DNA of 64,000 nt from Lunatibacter salilacus (GCF_009797935.1 NZ_VOLC01000009.1:124001-188000); one strand, 5' to 3'. Shown: positions 51,510 through 62,057, numbered from the stretch's first letter. The notes: a model not told the origin generated them from the sequence alone. Made by a program: numbers and translations.

Positions 51510-54386
51510 TTAAAGCGAATAAGAGAAATTAAAATTGATCAATGTTCCCGGGTTTAGGCTAGAAAAAATCTGATCTTTGGCTTGAAAAGACCGGAACACT
51601 TCCTGGCGGGATTGATTTAGTAAATTTTGAACATTTAATCCAGCTTTTAACCTTTCCGCTATGCCAAAAGTCTTATTGATACTAAGATTAACAGCATGAA
51701 AAGGGACCGTATAGGTATCTGTACGGTTGCCAAAACCAATATAATTTAGGGTAGCTCCTTGCACATTGTAAAAGATCCCTGCTTCTAAGCCCGAAACAAA
51801 GTTATTGTAGGCAATGCCTGAATTGATAATGTAAGGCGCCTGCCCAGCCATATCACGTTTCGATGAAATCTCTTGACCCTCTCGGGCCGTCAGTTGCCGG
51901 GACCTCAATTCGGATGCAGACATTTGAATATTAGATTCGGTAATAGTACCATTAAAAGTGAAAAACAGGTTTTCCAGTTTAGGCGCAATAAAGGACAAAG
52001 ATTTTCTAAGTTCAAGTTCCAACCCCGCAACCGTCCCATTCCCAACATTTCTAGGTTGAAATGCTCCTGGATCAGACAAAAACTGCACCATCTCTATCGG
52101 CTTATCAAAGGTTTTGTAGAAAGCACTTACAGAAAACAACTGCCCTGAAGGAAGAAATTTTTCCCATCTTAAATCAAAGTTGTTGATCCGGGTAGCTTCA
52201 AGTTGCCCATCCCACAATACTTCGGTTCCTCCTTGGGTAGTTTCTGTGAACAATCCACCGACAAAGGTTCTTCCGGTGATCGGATCGAGTATTTCTGCAA
52301 AAGACATTTCCTTAAAGGACGGTCGTGCAATTGTCCTAGACACCGAAAAACGGATATTCTGGTTTTCCCTAATACTATTGATTAGGTTGATAGTAGGAAA
52401 AAAATCCATATCGTCCAGAACTTTTTCGTTTGCAAAAACTATGGTCTGGGTCTGGTTAGATCCAGTATAAAATTGATCGTATTTCTCTGCCCGCAGCCCG
52501 ACGATTGCTTTCAACTTATTGATCGGAGAAAACTCGCTGTGGACATATATCCCGAGATTAGTCAGGTTTGCTTGAAAACTGTTTGGGTTGTTCGGAATAA
52601 ACAAGGGATTATATCTGACGCCGTTTCGATTGGATTCCGAAAAGAGATTTTCTTCTCGAAGTACTTCGTTTGGATCTCCCGCAAAGGTTGTATTTCCGGT
52701 AGAAAACTGAAAATCCTGAATATTAAAGTCTCGTTCCTTGTATACATAGGAGGATCCAAAACGCAATTTAGCTGTCTTTCCAAACAATTGATGATTGTTG
52801 GTTAGATCTAGTTTTCCCACAAGGTTTTGTTCGTTCAGCGATCTCCAGATACGTTGTGGCAATCCCACCTCAGAGGAAATTGTTTGGTTAGGTCTTCGGT
52901 AGCGCAACACCCGCACATCCGGATCCTCTATAGTAGATAGCGTAGGGGACACTTTCCAGTTTACTTCCCAATCCCCTCCCTTCAAGAAATGGAAGCCACT
53001 TAACATTAAGTTGGTCAAGGACCGTTGGCTGTATTCAATGTTGTATTGATCCGCTTCAAACACGGCTCCCAAATTGGTATTCTCAAAATCAAATATACCC
53101 ACCTTAGACTCTCCGTTTTGCAAACGTATTAGGTTCAACTTGTACTTGGACAGATTCGTCTTGTAAGCCAATCCAAACAAACCACCCACCAAAACGTTAT
53201 TTACGCCAAAACTTCCCCTGGATCTTTCCAAAGGTTCTAATTCGGTTTGATTGTTTTCTCTTGGTTTGGCGTAAAGATTGTATTCTGCATCCTGAAAGTA
53301 CTCGGAGTCATTCTTGTAGGTAAGGGCAAAGTTATAGCCCAATTTGTTGCTTCCCAAGGACAACTGGTTTCCCAGTGAAAAACCAAAACCTACGTTCATC
53401 AGGTTTTGATCCCTTCTTCCTCCAAACTCGGGATTGAAGCCTCTTAGAATTCGCTGATAAACTTGGCCCCTTTCGCCGCCAGGACTTCCTACTACTTCAG
53501 GAAATTGAGGAATATCTGATATTCCTTTAGTTGGAATCTCCCGATACCCATTATCGAATCCAAGAAAATCTGTTGCACTGGTACCAGCGCGCAAAAAATT
53601 ACTGTTAAAATGCATAGAAGGGTTGTAACCACCACTTAAAGAAATCCGCATTGTTTTTTCTTCAGGGAAATCTTTGGTTTCAATATCCACTACTCCCCCT
53701 GTAAAATCTGCCGAAAGATCGCTGGTGAAGGATTTAGAAACAATGATGTTATCAATGATGTTAGTAGGAAATATATCCATTTGGATGGTGTTCCGATCTG
53801 GATCCAGCCCCGGTATATCCACTCCGTTAAGTACGGTCTTGGTGTATCTGTCTCCAAGACCCCGAATGTACACATACTTTCCTCCTTCAATTGAAACGCC
53901 TGTAACCCGCTTGATGGCAGATGCTGCATCCCCGTCTCCGATTTGCCGAAAAGCCGAGGAGGATATGCCATCCATCAACTGGGCTGCATTTCTTTTAACA
54001 CTCATCAACGCTGCTTCGGTTGTTCGAATGGCCTCCGCAGAAATGATGACGGTCTCCAAGTCGGATGTAAATTCACTCATTTTCAGATTATCAATAACTG
54101 TAACCTCTCCCGCCAAAACGGAAATCCCTTCCAAAACAAGGGAATTGTAAGAGATAAATGAGGCCTCAAGGGTGTAGATGCCAGGTGTAAGTTGGAGTTC
54201 GAAATCTCCGTCAAAATCTGTAACCGCTCCCATCTGTGAACCGACAACGGAAACTGCCACCCCAAATAGGGGTTCGCCTGTTCCTTCGTCATAAATGGTA
54301 CCGCGAATTGTCCCATTTTGTGCCATTATATTGGTTGACACCAGTGCTAGCCCAAAGATTAGCCAGCTTAAGATTATCTTTTTCAT
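51510..54386 (-). CDS. TonB-dependent outer-membrane receptor
   Basis: A 958-residue outer-membrane receptor that takes up large or scarce substrates with TonB energy. A signal peptide (ending IMAQ) is followed by a carboxypeptidase-regulatory-like domain (GTIRGTIYDEGTGEPLFGVAVSV quoted part GTIYDEGTGEPLFG), then the plug domain with YIRGLGDRYTKTVLNGV and SADFTGGVVDIETKD, and a 22-strand-like barrel whose C terminus LINFNFSYSL ends in an aromatic-rich beta strand. No classical SusD gene is next to it; instead a beta-helix lipoprotein (54487-55989) is the operon partner. Substrate unknown. Confidence 0.92.
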   Translation of the reverse strand: MKKIILSWLIFGLALVSTNIMAQNGTIRGTIYDEGTGEPLFGVAVSVVGSQMGAVTDFDGDFELQLTPGIYTLEASFISYNSLVLEGISVLAGEVTVIDNLKMSEFTSDLETVIISAEAIRTTEAALMSVKRNAAQLMDGISSSAFRQIGDGDAASAIKRVTGVSIEGGKYVYIRGLGDRYTKTVLNGVDIPGLDPDRNTIQMDIFPTNIIDNIIVSKSFTSDLSADFTGGVVDIETKDFPEEKTMRISLSGGYNPSMHFNSNFLRAGTSATDFLGFDNGYREIPTKGISDIPQFPEVVGSPGGERGQVYQRILRGFNPEFGGRRDQNLMNVGFGFSLGNQLSLGSNKLGYNFALTYKNDSEYFQDAEYNLYAKPRENNQTELEPLERSRGSFGVNNVLVGGLFGLAYKTNLSKYKLNLIRLQNGESKVGIFDFENTNLGAVFEADQYNIEYSQRSLTNLMLSGFHFLKGGDWEVNWKVSPTLSTIEDPDVRVLRYRRPNQTISSEVGLPQRIWRSLNEQNLVGKLDLTNNHQLFGKTAKLRFGSSYVYKERDFNIQDFQFSTGNTTFAGDPNEVLREENLFSESNRNGVRYNPLFIPNNPNSFQANLTNLGIYVHSEFSPINKLKAIVGLRAEKYDQFYTGSNQTQTIVFANEKVLDDMDFFPTINLINSIRENQNIRFSVSRTIARPSFKEMSFAEILDPITGRTFVGGLFTETTQGGTEVLWDGQLEATRINNFDLRWEKFLPSGQLFSVSAFYKTFDKPIEMVQFLSDPGAFQPRNVGNGTVAGLELELRKSLSFIAPKLENLFFTFNGTITESNIQMSASELRSRQLTAREGQEISSKRDMAGQAPYIINSGIAYNNFVSGLEAGIFYNVQGATLNYIGFGNRTDTYTVPFHAVNLSINKTFGIAERLKAGLNVQNLLNQSRQEVFRSFQAKDQIFSSLNPGTLINFNFSYSL

Positions 54387-54431
54387 TGAATTAATTAAGT
54401 TAGAAATACAGCGATTTGTTGAAAAAGTAAA

Positions 54432-54460
54432 GAAAGAGATGGGGCAACCCCATCTCTTTC
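54432..54460 (-). terminator. Hairpin between the lipoprotein and receptor genes
   Basis: GAAAGAGATGGGG (54432-54444) pairs with CCCCATCTCTTTC (54448-54460), 13 bp around CAA. On the minus strand it is followed by U-rich sequence, so it may partially end transcription after the lipoprotein gene and set the ratio of the two proteins. Confidence 0.65.
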
Positions 54461-54486
54461 GAAAAATGAATTAGTAGCAATCAGAA

Positions 54487-55989
54487 TTATAAATCATCCA
54501 ATTCTCCGGAAACAGCAGCCCAAGACCAGCCTGCGAACGCTGTCTTATCAGCTCCTACCGTGTTCGCACCTAGTGCTACTTCACTTGCGTGTGCATGAGT
54601 TCCGTTTCGGAAAACATCCATAAGCGAAACCTCTTCGGCAAGTGTGATCTCCAAATTATTAAAATTCAAAATCCCATTTTGGAAGTTTGCAAGGCTTAAA
54701 TCCCCACTAATCGAGAGGTCTCCCCTTCCTTCAGTATCGTCAGGATTGGTAAAGCCAAAAAAGTAAATGTTTTGGAAAGTACCTCTTGCGCCATCTCTGA
54801 AGTCGCCCAATTCTGAAGCTGGATTACCTCTTACTGTTCCATTTGTAAGTGTATGGGCAGCATTCATAGATCCCTCCGGTCCGTCAATTTCCAAAGCATG
54901 GTCCGTATTGGGACCGCAAAGGATGATAAAATTGTCCATAGTTCCCGACCAAGCTTGATCAGTATCAAGTGCATCATCACCAGAATTCCACACTACAGCA
55001 TTTTTCACGCTGACAGTACCACCAAACCACTCAATTCCATCGTCCTGATTGGCGATCACTTCGATATTTTCAATTATAGTGGCGGAACCGACACCTCCAA
55101 GAGTAAGTCCATTGATTTCATTACCTTCTCCTATATTGGCTCCTCCATGTCTGATTGAAATGAACTTCAATACTCCAGAGTCGTCCGCCGGATCGCTTCC
55201 GCCGTAAAGGCCGTTGGTATCGGATGGTGGAATACCTTCAATTTGTACTTCACTTACATCGCCAGCAAATGAACTTGGAGCATAACCCAAAACGATTATA
55301 CCTCCCCAAAGGCCATCCAAATCCGGATCTAAATTTGGACTGGCGATCATACCGGGCTCGATCTCGTCAGCCACCGAAGTGAAAATTATCGGTTGTGTTT
55401 CAGTGCCTTCGGCATCGATTTTAGCTCCTCTCGCTATTACAAGAGCAGTAGCGTTGGCACCTGAACCTGCTTCTCCTTTTATAATTACACCAGGCTGAAT
55501 TGTCAAAGTGGCATTATTCGTAACTGAAATCCTTCCGCCGAGGATATAGGTCTTTCCTGTTTCCCAAGTCTGGTCTTCCGTGATATTTCCTTCTATTCGA
55601 ATCGTCGTAGCAACCTCACCTACTGTCAGCACATGCGTTACTGTTTGGCTATCTCCATTGCTGTCGGAAGCAATAAATTCGAATACTATATTGCTGTTGG
55701 CGTCTGCTTCAGTAGAGGTGTATGAAAACTCATGACTGGCAGCGGTTTCGCCATTGAAACTTATTGTTTCCAATGTAGTTCCGTCTTTTCGGATCACAAG
55801 GGATACCAGTCCGTCGGCGGCACTAATGGATGCTGTAACTGGACCTACTGATTCTCCTGCTTGAATAATAGCAGTAGCAGGTATACCGCTAATGGAAACA
55901 ATATTGTTAGGTTGTTCATCTTCGCTACAAGCTACCAGTAGGACTGAGGCCACCATAAATGACATCATTGCTTTGAAAATTCTCTTCAT
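54487..55989 (-). CDS. Beta-helix lipoprotein, partner of the TonB receptor
   Basis: A 500-residue surface lipoprotein (lipobox LLVAC, near residue 21). Residues about 30-125 are one or more Ig-like strands with an ISGIPATAIIQAGE start and a TVTHVLTVGEV end. The remainder is a right-handed parallel beta-helix: repeated short strands with NGLTLGGVGSATIIENIEVIANQDDGIEWFGG and NAVVWNSGDDALDTDQAWSG (part VIANQDDGIEWFGGT), each with Asn/Asp/Gly turns. It resembles carbohydrate- or polyanion-binding surface proteins. It is expressed upstream of the receptor gene on one strand with a 100-bp gap. Confidence 0.8.
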   Translation of the reverse strand: MKRIFKAMMSFMVASVLLVACSEDEQPNNIVSISGIPATAIIQAGESVGPVTASISAADGLVSLVIRKDGTTLETISFNGETAASHEFSYTSTEADANSNIVFEFIASDSNGDSQTVTHVLTVGEVATTIRIEGNITEDQTWETGKTYILGGRISVTNNATLTIQPGVIIKGEAGSGANATALVIARGAKIDAEGTETQPIIFTSVADEIEPGMIASPNLDPDLDGLWGGIIVLGYAPSSFAGDVSEVQIEGIPPSDTNGLYGGSDPADDSGVLKFISIRHGGANIGEGNEINGLTLGGVGSATIIENIEVIANQDDGIEWFGGTVSVKNAVVWNSGDDALDTDQAWSGTMDNFIILCGPNTDHALEIDGPEGSMNAAHTLTNGTVRGNPASELGDFRDGARGTFQNIYFFGFTNPDDTEGRGDLSISGDLSLANFQNGILNFNNLEITLAEEVSLMDVFRNGTHAHASEVALGANTVGADKTAFAGWSWAAVSGELDDL

Positions 55990-56298
55990 AATTCGGGTAA
56001 GATTTAGTAAGTCATATTTTTTTACTTCCGCAAAATTGACTTAAATAATCCTAACCCCTCAATAAATGAAATTATCAAATAATAAAATTTAATTTCGAAA
56101 ATTAATCATTAGTTAACATTAATTTTAAAAACTGTTATTAAGTCCTAAAAATCCATATTTCTTGTTAACACTAATTTCAAAAGCTGACAACCTAATCGGA
56201 AAATTGAACAGGACCGCAATGTAAATTATGACCAATCAAACCATGACTGGATCTATGCGTTGGAGTTAATAACCAGACGCTTTCTAAATTAAATACAT
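55990..56298. other. 309-bp AT-rich gap upstream of the lipoprotein gene
   Basis: No gene is present. It holds two near-identical direct repeats: GTTAACATTAATTTTAAAAA at 56112 and GTTAACACTAATTTCAAAAG at 56164, 52 bp apart (20 of 23 bases equal). Nothing else beyond AT-rich promoter-like sequence is seen. Confidence 0.5.
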
Positions 56299-59145
56299 TT
56301 AGCTTACAGCTACTTTTGGATCCAACTCAATTTTCAAAAACTTCCCAGTATAGCTTGCCTTACTTGCTGCTACCTGCTCGGGTGTGCCTTTGGCGATGAT
56401 TTCACCACCTTTTTCTCCCCCTTCGGGTCCAATATCCAGGATATAATCTGCCACCTTGATCACGTCCAAATTATGTTCGATGATCAGTACGGTATTCCCT
56501 TTTGCCACCAATTTGTTTAACACCTCCAATAGATGTTCTATATCCTGGAAATGCAGGCCTGTTGTTGGTTCATCCAAGATGTAAAAGGTCTTCCCCGTAT
56601 CTTTTTTGGACAGTTCTGTAGCCAATTTTACCCGCTGGGCTTCCCCTCCTGAGAGAGTGGTGGCATGTTGCCCCAAGGTGATATATCCCAGACCTACTTC
56701 GAATAGAGTCTGTATTTTTCTGAGTATTTTTGGTTGATTTTCGAAGTATTCTACCGCCTGCTCCACCGTCATGTCGAGCACGTCCGAGATAGATTTACCT
56801 TTAAAGCGAACCTCCAGCGTTTCCCTATTGTAGCGTTTTCCTTTGCAGGTTTCGCAGGGAATATGTACATCTGGCAGAAAATCCATTTCTATCAGCTTCA
56901 TTCCCGCACCTTCGCAGTCTTCACAGCGGCCTCCCTTTACGTTAAAAGAAAAGCGGCCTGGTTTATACCCACGGATTTTGGCCTCTGGAAGTTCCGTAAA
57001 TAAGGCCCGGATGTCCGTAAACACTCCGGTATAGGTCGCAGGGTTGGAACGGGGCGTCCTTCCTATAGGAGATTGGTCTACTTCTATGACCTTATCCAGA
57101 AGCTCAAGTCCGACAATACTCTTGTGGGGTAAAGGTTCTTTTTTTGAATTATAGAAATACTGATTGAGCAAGGGATATAATGTCTCATGGATCAGCGAAC
57201 TCTTGCCCGAACCGGATACTCCGGTCACACATATCATTGTTCCCAAGGGGAATTCTGCTGTCACATTTTTTAGGTTGTGACCGGACGCTCCCTTTAAAAT
57301 GAGTTTATTCCCGTTTCCCTTTCGGCGTTCCGCCGGAATTTCAATCTGCTTTATGCCATTAAGGTATTGTGCAGTTAGGCTGTTAAGCTGCAAAATCTCT
57401 GCTGGAGTACCACTGGCGACGATCTGCCCCCCGTGTCTTCCGGCACCTGGTCCAATATCTATCACAAAGTCGGAATCCATCATCATGTCCTTGTCATGCT
57501 CGACCACAATTACGGAGTTGCCCAAATCCCGCAATTCCTGAAGTGCTTTGATCAACTTGACGTTGTCACGCTGGTGGAGTCCAATGCTGGGTTCATCCAA
57601 GATGTACAATACCCCGACCAATTGGGTGCCTATTTGCGTTGCCAAACGAATCCGCTGGGCTTCTCCTCCAGAAAGTGTCCGCAAAGGCCTGTCCAAGGTG
57701 AGGTAACTCAATCCTATATCAAGCAAAAATCCTATCCGCTTTCGGATCTCTTTCAATACTTCTGTACCAATGAGGCGCTGCTTCTCCGTCATGCGGGACT
57801 CAATGTCCTCAAACCATTCTGCCAACTGCTGAATTCCCATTTGGGCCAGTTGTCCGATATGGGTTTCAGCAATCTTGATATGGAGTGATTCTTTTTTCAG
57901 ACGATATCCCTCGCAATCCGGGCAGGTACGGGATGTGGTGTAATCAGACACCCATTTTTGGATTTTGTCTGATCCTCCCTCTTGCTGCTTTTGTAAAAAG
58001 TTGATTATCCCTTCAAATGTAGTATTCCATTGGGTACCGGGGTGTTTGACAGAATTAACGGCCACCTCTACCTTATCGCCAAAAAGAAGTATTTGAATGA
58101 CCTCGTTGCTAAGGTTTTTGATAGGGGTGGAAATGCTGGCTTTATGATGCTTGAGGATCGCATCAATTTTTTTGAAAATCCAAATATCCCGGAATTCACC
58201 CAAAGGAGCAATTCCCCCACGGCTGACGCTTAAATTCGGATCCGGTATGATGTTCTCTTTCGTAATTTCTTCGATGACTCCCAGTCCGTTACAAGTGGGG
58301 CAGGCGCCATAGGGACTGTTGAAGGAAAAGGTATTTGGGGCAGGTTCGTCATAGCTGAGCCCGGTAGTTGGGTCCATCAGGTATTTGGAGAAATGGGACA
58401 CCTCTCCCTGTTCATCCCGCAGCATGATAATTCCTTTTCCCAATTGAAGGGCAGTTTTTAGAGACTGCACGATGCGATACCGGTCTCCTTCCTCCGCTAC
58501 GATTCTATCTACAACGATTTCAATATCGTGGATTTTGTACCGATCCAGCTGCATCTTGGGTACAACATCCATCACGACACCATCTACTCGAACCTTTGAG
58601 TAACCCATTTTACGGACCTGCTCAAACAGTTCCCTGTAATGGCCCTTTCTGCCTTTTACTACCGGAGCTAACAGATAAATTTTCTTCCCGGCAAACTGCT
58701 GAAACAACTGCTCAATAATCTGGTCCTCAGTCTGCCTAACCATCCGTTCTCCGGATAGGTATGAATAAGCCTCCCCAGCCCTAGCAAAAAGAAGCCGCAT
58801 AAAATCATAAATTTCGGTAACTGTACCAACCGTTGACCGTGGATTCTTGGAAGTCGTTTTTTGCTCGATGGAAATTACTGGTGATAGGCCATTGATCTTG
58901 TCCACATCAGGCCGCTCCATGCCTCCCAAAAATGACCTGGCATAGGCCGAGAAGCTCTCCATATAACGCCGTTGTCCCTCCGCATATATGGTGTCAAAGG
59001 CGAGAGAACTTTTGCCACTACCACTGATTCCAGTAATGACAACAAGTTTATTCCTCGGTATGGTAATATCTATATTTTTGAGATTGTGCTCCCTAGCCCC
59101 AAAAATCTCTATAATTTCTTGAGCACTTTGATTCGTATCAGTCAT
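56299..59145 (-). CDS. uvrA: Excinuclease ABC subunit A
   Basis: A 948-residue DNA damage recognition ATPase of nucleotide excision repair. Two ABC modules: Walker A GISGSGKSSLAFDT and GVSGSGKSSLIHET, signatures LSGGEAQRIRLATQIG and LSGGEAQRVKLATEL, Walker B ILDEPSIGLHQRDN and ILDEPTTGLHFQDI. Zinc modules CPTCNGLG, CPDCEGYR and the C-terminal CEDCEGAGM/CETCKGKRYN are present. ATG 59145 is preferred over an earlier GTG/TTG frame extension of 11 codons, because the N terminus then starts as in other UvrA proteins. Confidence 0.96.
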   Translation of the reverse strand: MTDTNQSAQEIIEIFGAREHNLKNIDITIPRNKLVVITGISGSGKSSLAFDTIYAEGQRRYMESFSAYARSFLGGMERPDVDKINGLSPVISIEQKTTSKNPRSTVGTVTEIYDFMRLLFARAGEAYSYLSGERMVRQTEDQIIEQLFQQFAGKKIYLLAPVVKGRKGHYRELFEQVRKMGYSKVRVDGVVMDVVPKMQLDRYKIHDIEIVVDRIVAEEGDRYRIVQSLKTALQLGKGIIMLRDEQGEVSHFSKYLMDPTTGLSYDEPAPNTFSFNSPYGACPTCNGLGVIEEITKENIIPDPNLSVSRGGIAPLGEFRDIWIFKKIDAILKHHKASISTPIKNLSNEVIQILLFGDKVEVAVNSVKHPGTQWNTTFEGIINFLQKQQEGGSDKIQKWVSDYTTSRTCPDCEGYRLKKESLHIKIAETHIGQLAQMGIQQLAEWFEDIESRMTEKQRLIGTEVLKEIRKRIGFLLDIGLSYLTLDRPLRTLSGGEAQRIRLATQIGTQLVGVLYILDEPSIGLHQRDNVKLIKALQELRDLGNSVIVVEHDKDMMMDSDFVIDIGPGAGRHGGQIVASGTPAEILQLNSLTAQYLNGIKQIEIPAERRKGNGNKLILKGASGHNLKNVTAEFPLGTMICVTGVSGSGKSSLIHETLYPLLNQYFYNSKKEPLPHKSIVGLELLDKVIEVDQSPIGRTPRSNPATYTGVFTDIRALFTELPEAKIRGYKPGRFSFNVKGGRCEDCEGAGMKLIEMDFLPDVHIPCETCKGKRYNRETLEVRFKGKSISDVLDMTVEQAVEYFENQPKILRKIQTLFEVGLGYITLGQHATTLSGGEAQRVKLATELSKKDTGKTFYILDEPTTGLHFQDIEHLLEVLNKLVAKGNTVLIIEHNLDVIKVADYILDIGPEGGEKGGEIIAKGTPEQVAASKASYTGKFLKIELDPKVAVS

Positions 59146-59269
59146 AATTGGCTTACTCTTCTCCCTTCGAAAAGGCAATTTCGCAAAATTAGAGAATTAT
59201 AGGGGAATACCCCAGTAACCTTAGATAAACATCCAGATGGTTGAATTGGTTTGACACAAAGAATATGAT

Positions 59270-60943
59270 TTAATTATCTTTCGCTTTTTCCCGCATTTCC
59301 TCCTCGGTTTCCCCCGTGATAGTTGACTTGAGTCCGCTCAGTAAGAGTTGAAACCAATAATGAAAAATAAACTTTGTCTTATCCCGCTGCTGGTAAACGG
59401 GGCCTTTTATTAGTTCCCCTCTATTATTCGGGTTTTGAGATTTTATTACCAGCTTATTGGCGAGAAAAGCACCTATTCTCCTGAAAACATTCTGATTATG
59501 TTCGAAGTTTTTATCGAGGATCTCAATTTCCAGATTTTCATACTTGGCTATTACTTCTCCTGTTCCATCAAAATCATTGGCCGTAATGTTAAAAAAGACC
59601 TCGTTAATTTTCCCCTGTTTGAGTGCAACTTGTGTTGCAGGTTCTATCATTTGATTGGCGAGGGTAAGATCCATTGGCCCTATGTTGCCCCTGAGGGTAA
59701 ATTTTCCGTCCGGGTCGGTTATGAAATATGCCGCGTCCAGTGAAATTTTGCCAGTTCCCATAAAAAGTCCTTCCGCCTTTATTTTTAATTCGTCATTTTC
59801 GGCCAACTTTTCTTCAAAATTTGTAAACCGTGTAATGGTGGCATTTATTTGTTCTATAAAAATTGACCCTGCGCGCGGCGCATCATTGTCCGGCCTTTCC
59901 TCATATTTCACTTTCATCTCCTCCACTGTTATGGTATCGATCAAGATCCTGGTAGGAAGTCCGTCAATTATTTCGCGTATCATTTTTGGTCGGCTTTCCG
60001 TATCATCAGGCATTCGTTTATCCCGAAACACCTCCAGGTCGAGCCCTTTGACCAGCACATGCTCAGCTTCAATTACACCCGCCTGAAAATATTCCTGAAA
60101 ATCCATCCCTCTCACTTCAAGCTTTCCCTGATGAACTTCCATCCAATTAGTTTCCACGCTGAATTGCCGGATATATTCGTATTTTTCAAGCTTATTCTTA
60201 AACACCACATTTTCAACTGACAAGTTTTCATCTTTTGTATCAAAAGCCAGATTTTCGGCAGTAATCGAATTCCGATATTCGTTAAAATGTATAGCAGCCT
60301 CTGCCATATAGCCTTGAATCTGATCGATTTTAAAAAGCCCATCCGGATCATCCAGCATTTCTTTGCTCAGTTCAAAATTATCCGCAAACACAAAAAGGTC
60401 TTTCATGGACATTCGGATGGAGTCTGTATAGCTGTCCTTGTTGTCGAAGGAAAGCTGGTTCATCCGAATATGTTTGACAGAAATCAAATCGTAGTCCTTT
60501 CCTTCACTTTTCGGTTGTCCATCCTGGGCTAGATCTAAGGAATCAAGGGGAGGAGTGATACTCTCAAGCGTCATGTTTTCCAAATAGGCTGTGTCCAGCC
60601 GGATAGTATTTGAAAATAGAAAGTCAGTCCATAAAAAGCCTGTGAGAGTGGCTTCGCTAATAGTAAGCTGAAATCTTATTTTATCTTTTCCGCTAATGGA
60701 TTCACCGGGGGAAATTCCCACATCCTTCAACCGTAAAAATGTTCCCGTAAAATCGTAATCCAGTGAGATGTCACCGAAATGAACTTCATGGCCAGCGAAT
60801 TCCCCAGTGCGGGTGATCATGTCACTGACAATTCGTTCTGCATTTCTATTCAAATAAATGTTCACCAAGGAGGGCAAACTCAAATAAACAATACCTATAA
60901 GCACTAGAAGGATTAAAAATAAGCGCAAAATTTTCTTTAGCAT
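59270..60943 (-). CDS. AsmA-like membrane-anchored protein
   Basis: A 557-residue protein with one N-terminal transmembrane anchor (ILRLFLILLVLIGIVYL) and a large beta-rich periplasmic part like AsmA/DUF748 proteins of outer-membrane lipid transport, e.g. repeated segments EVHFGDISLDYDF, KHIRMNQLSFDN and GPMDLTLANQMIE with alternating strands. The start is ATG 60943; the TTG two codons earlier is ignored. It stands alone in the 124-bp gap before uvrA. Lipid transport is inference from fold. Confidence 0.72.
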   Translation of the reverse strand: MLKKILRLFLILLVLIGIVYLSLPSLVNIYLNRNAERIVSDMITRTGEFAGHEVHFGDISLDYDFTGTFLRLKDVGISPGESISGKDKIRFQLTISEATLTGFLWTDFLFSNTIRLDTAYLENMTLESITPPLDSLDLAQDGQPKSEGKDYDLISVKHIRMNQLSFDNKDSYTDSIRMSMKDLFVFADNFELSKEMLDDPDGLFKIDQIQGYMAEAAIHFNEYRNSITAENLAFDTKDENLSVENVVFKNKLEKYEYIRQFSVETNWMEVHQGKLEVRGMDFQEYFQAGVIEAEHVLVKGLDLEVFRDKRMPDDTESRPKMIREIIDGLPTRILIDTITVEEMKVKYEERPDNDAPRAGSIFIEQINATITRFTNFEEKLAENDELKIKAEGLFMGTGKISLDAAYFITDPDGKFTLRGNIGPMDLTLANQMIEPATQVALKQGKINEVFFNITANDFDGTGEVIAKYENLEIEILDKNFEHNQNVFRRIGAFLANKLVIKSQNPNNRGELIKGPVYQQRDKTKFIFHYWFQLLLSGLKSTITGETEEEMREKAKDN

Positions 60944-61105
60944 CGGCAAAACTGAAAATTGAATTCCGTTGAGTATATTATCTCTATCAATATACAGCTA
61001 ATTTATACTTAATGTTCGGATATTTAAAAAAAATAACCGTACTACGGCTACGAGGCTGATAAAATATTTGAACAATACCTCCATTTTTCCACACATTTTT
61101 AGGCG

Positions 61106-62053
61106 TCATACCGGCAGTAGAATTGTATAGCTCTTCCCTCGGGCAACAACTAGTTTATCACTCCTCAACCAAGGATTACTAAGTTTTAATTGTTTATAGT
61201 TGCTTCCACGTTGTATGGCCCAAGTAGCCAAGCTGGGGATAGAGGTATCCACTACATGCTCGCGAAGTAATGGCAACTCGTACAGATCGCTGGCTTGGAG
61301 TTCAAACCCATATTTCAACGGATGTTCAAATAGCTCCTTAAATGCCAGGGCCCGAAACATATATCGGCTGGTTTCTTCGTTGAGGTATAAATCGTAATAG
61401 TTGGGAACTTGTTGATCATTAATCCTACGTGTGAGGCCGGCTATGCCAATGTTGTAGCTAGCTGCCACCGAGGTCCAGTTTCCGAATTTGCCATACGCCG
61501 AGCGGAGGTATTTGCAGGCCGCTAAGGTTGCTTTCTCCCAATGATACCTTTCATCCACATCATTACTTACCTCTAAGCCAAAATCTTTGGCGGTGCCTGG
61601 CATAAATTGCCAAAAACCTCTTGCACCTGCAGGCGAGACGACATTGAGCAGGCCTGATTCAATCAATGCGATATATTTGAAGTCTTCAGGAATTCCGTTC
61701 TCTTCAAGCATTTTCTCGATAGTTGGAAAATACTTTCCGGCACGCTTCATCATCAGTAGTGCATTGGATTCCCAATAGGCGTTTACATAAATTTCCCTTT
61801 CAAGCCGCTCCAAGACATCAGGTTGATGCAAGGGTACAGGTTCTCCCGCAAATTCAATTTTCTCCGGTATTTCAAATATTTTAACCCTAGGCGGGGTTGG
61901 TTCTTGGGCTTTTCCGATAAAAGCTTGCTCCCTTTCCTCGGGATCCAGCGTGAAGGGTGGAGGTGAATAACTATCCCTATTCCAGAGATAAACTATCGCT
62001 AGGAATAGAAAGCTAATCAAGGCATATAGGATTTTAGAGTGGTCTTTTGGCAT
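61106..62053 (-). CDS. Lytic transglycosylase (SLT domain)
   Basis: A 315-residue envelope enzyme that cleaves the glycan strands of peptidoglycan. An N-terminal membrane segment (ILYALISFLFLAIVYL) is followed by a Pro-rich linker and the SLT domain: catalytic Glu132 in KYIALIESGLLNVVSPAGARGFWQFMPGTA (part IALIESGLL), then NDVDERYHW and VAASYNIG. No LysM repeat is evident. It is four bases downstream of the LOG-family gene and probably co-transcribed. Confidence 0.9.
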   Translation of the reverse strand: MPKDHSKILYALISFLFLAIVYLWNRDSYSPPPFTLDPEEREQAFIGKAQEPTPPRVKIFEIPEKIEFAGEPVPLHQPDVLERLEREIYVNAYWESNALLMMKRAGKYFPTIEKMLEENGIPEDFKYIALIESGLLNVVSPAGARGFWQFMPGTAKDFGLEVSNDVDERYHWEKATLAACKYLRSAYGKFGNWTSVAASYNIGIAGLTRRINDQQVPNYYDLYLNEETSRYMFRALAFKELFEHPLKYGFELQASDLYELPLLREHVVDTSIPSLATWAIQRGSNYKQLKLSNPWLRSDKLVVARGKSYTILLPV

Positions 62054-62057
62054 ATTT

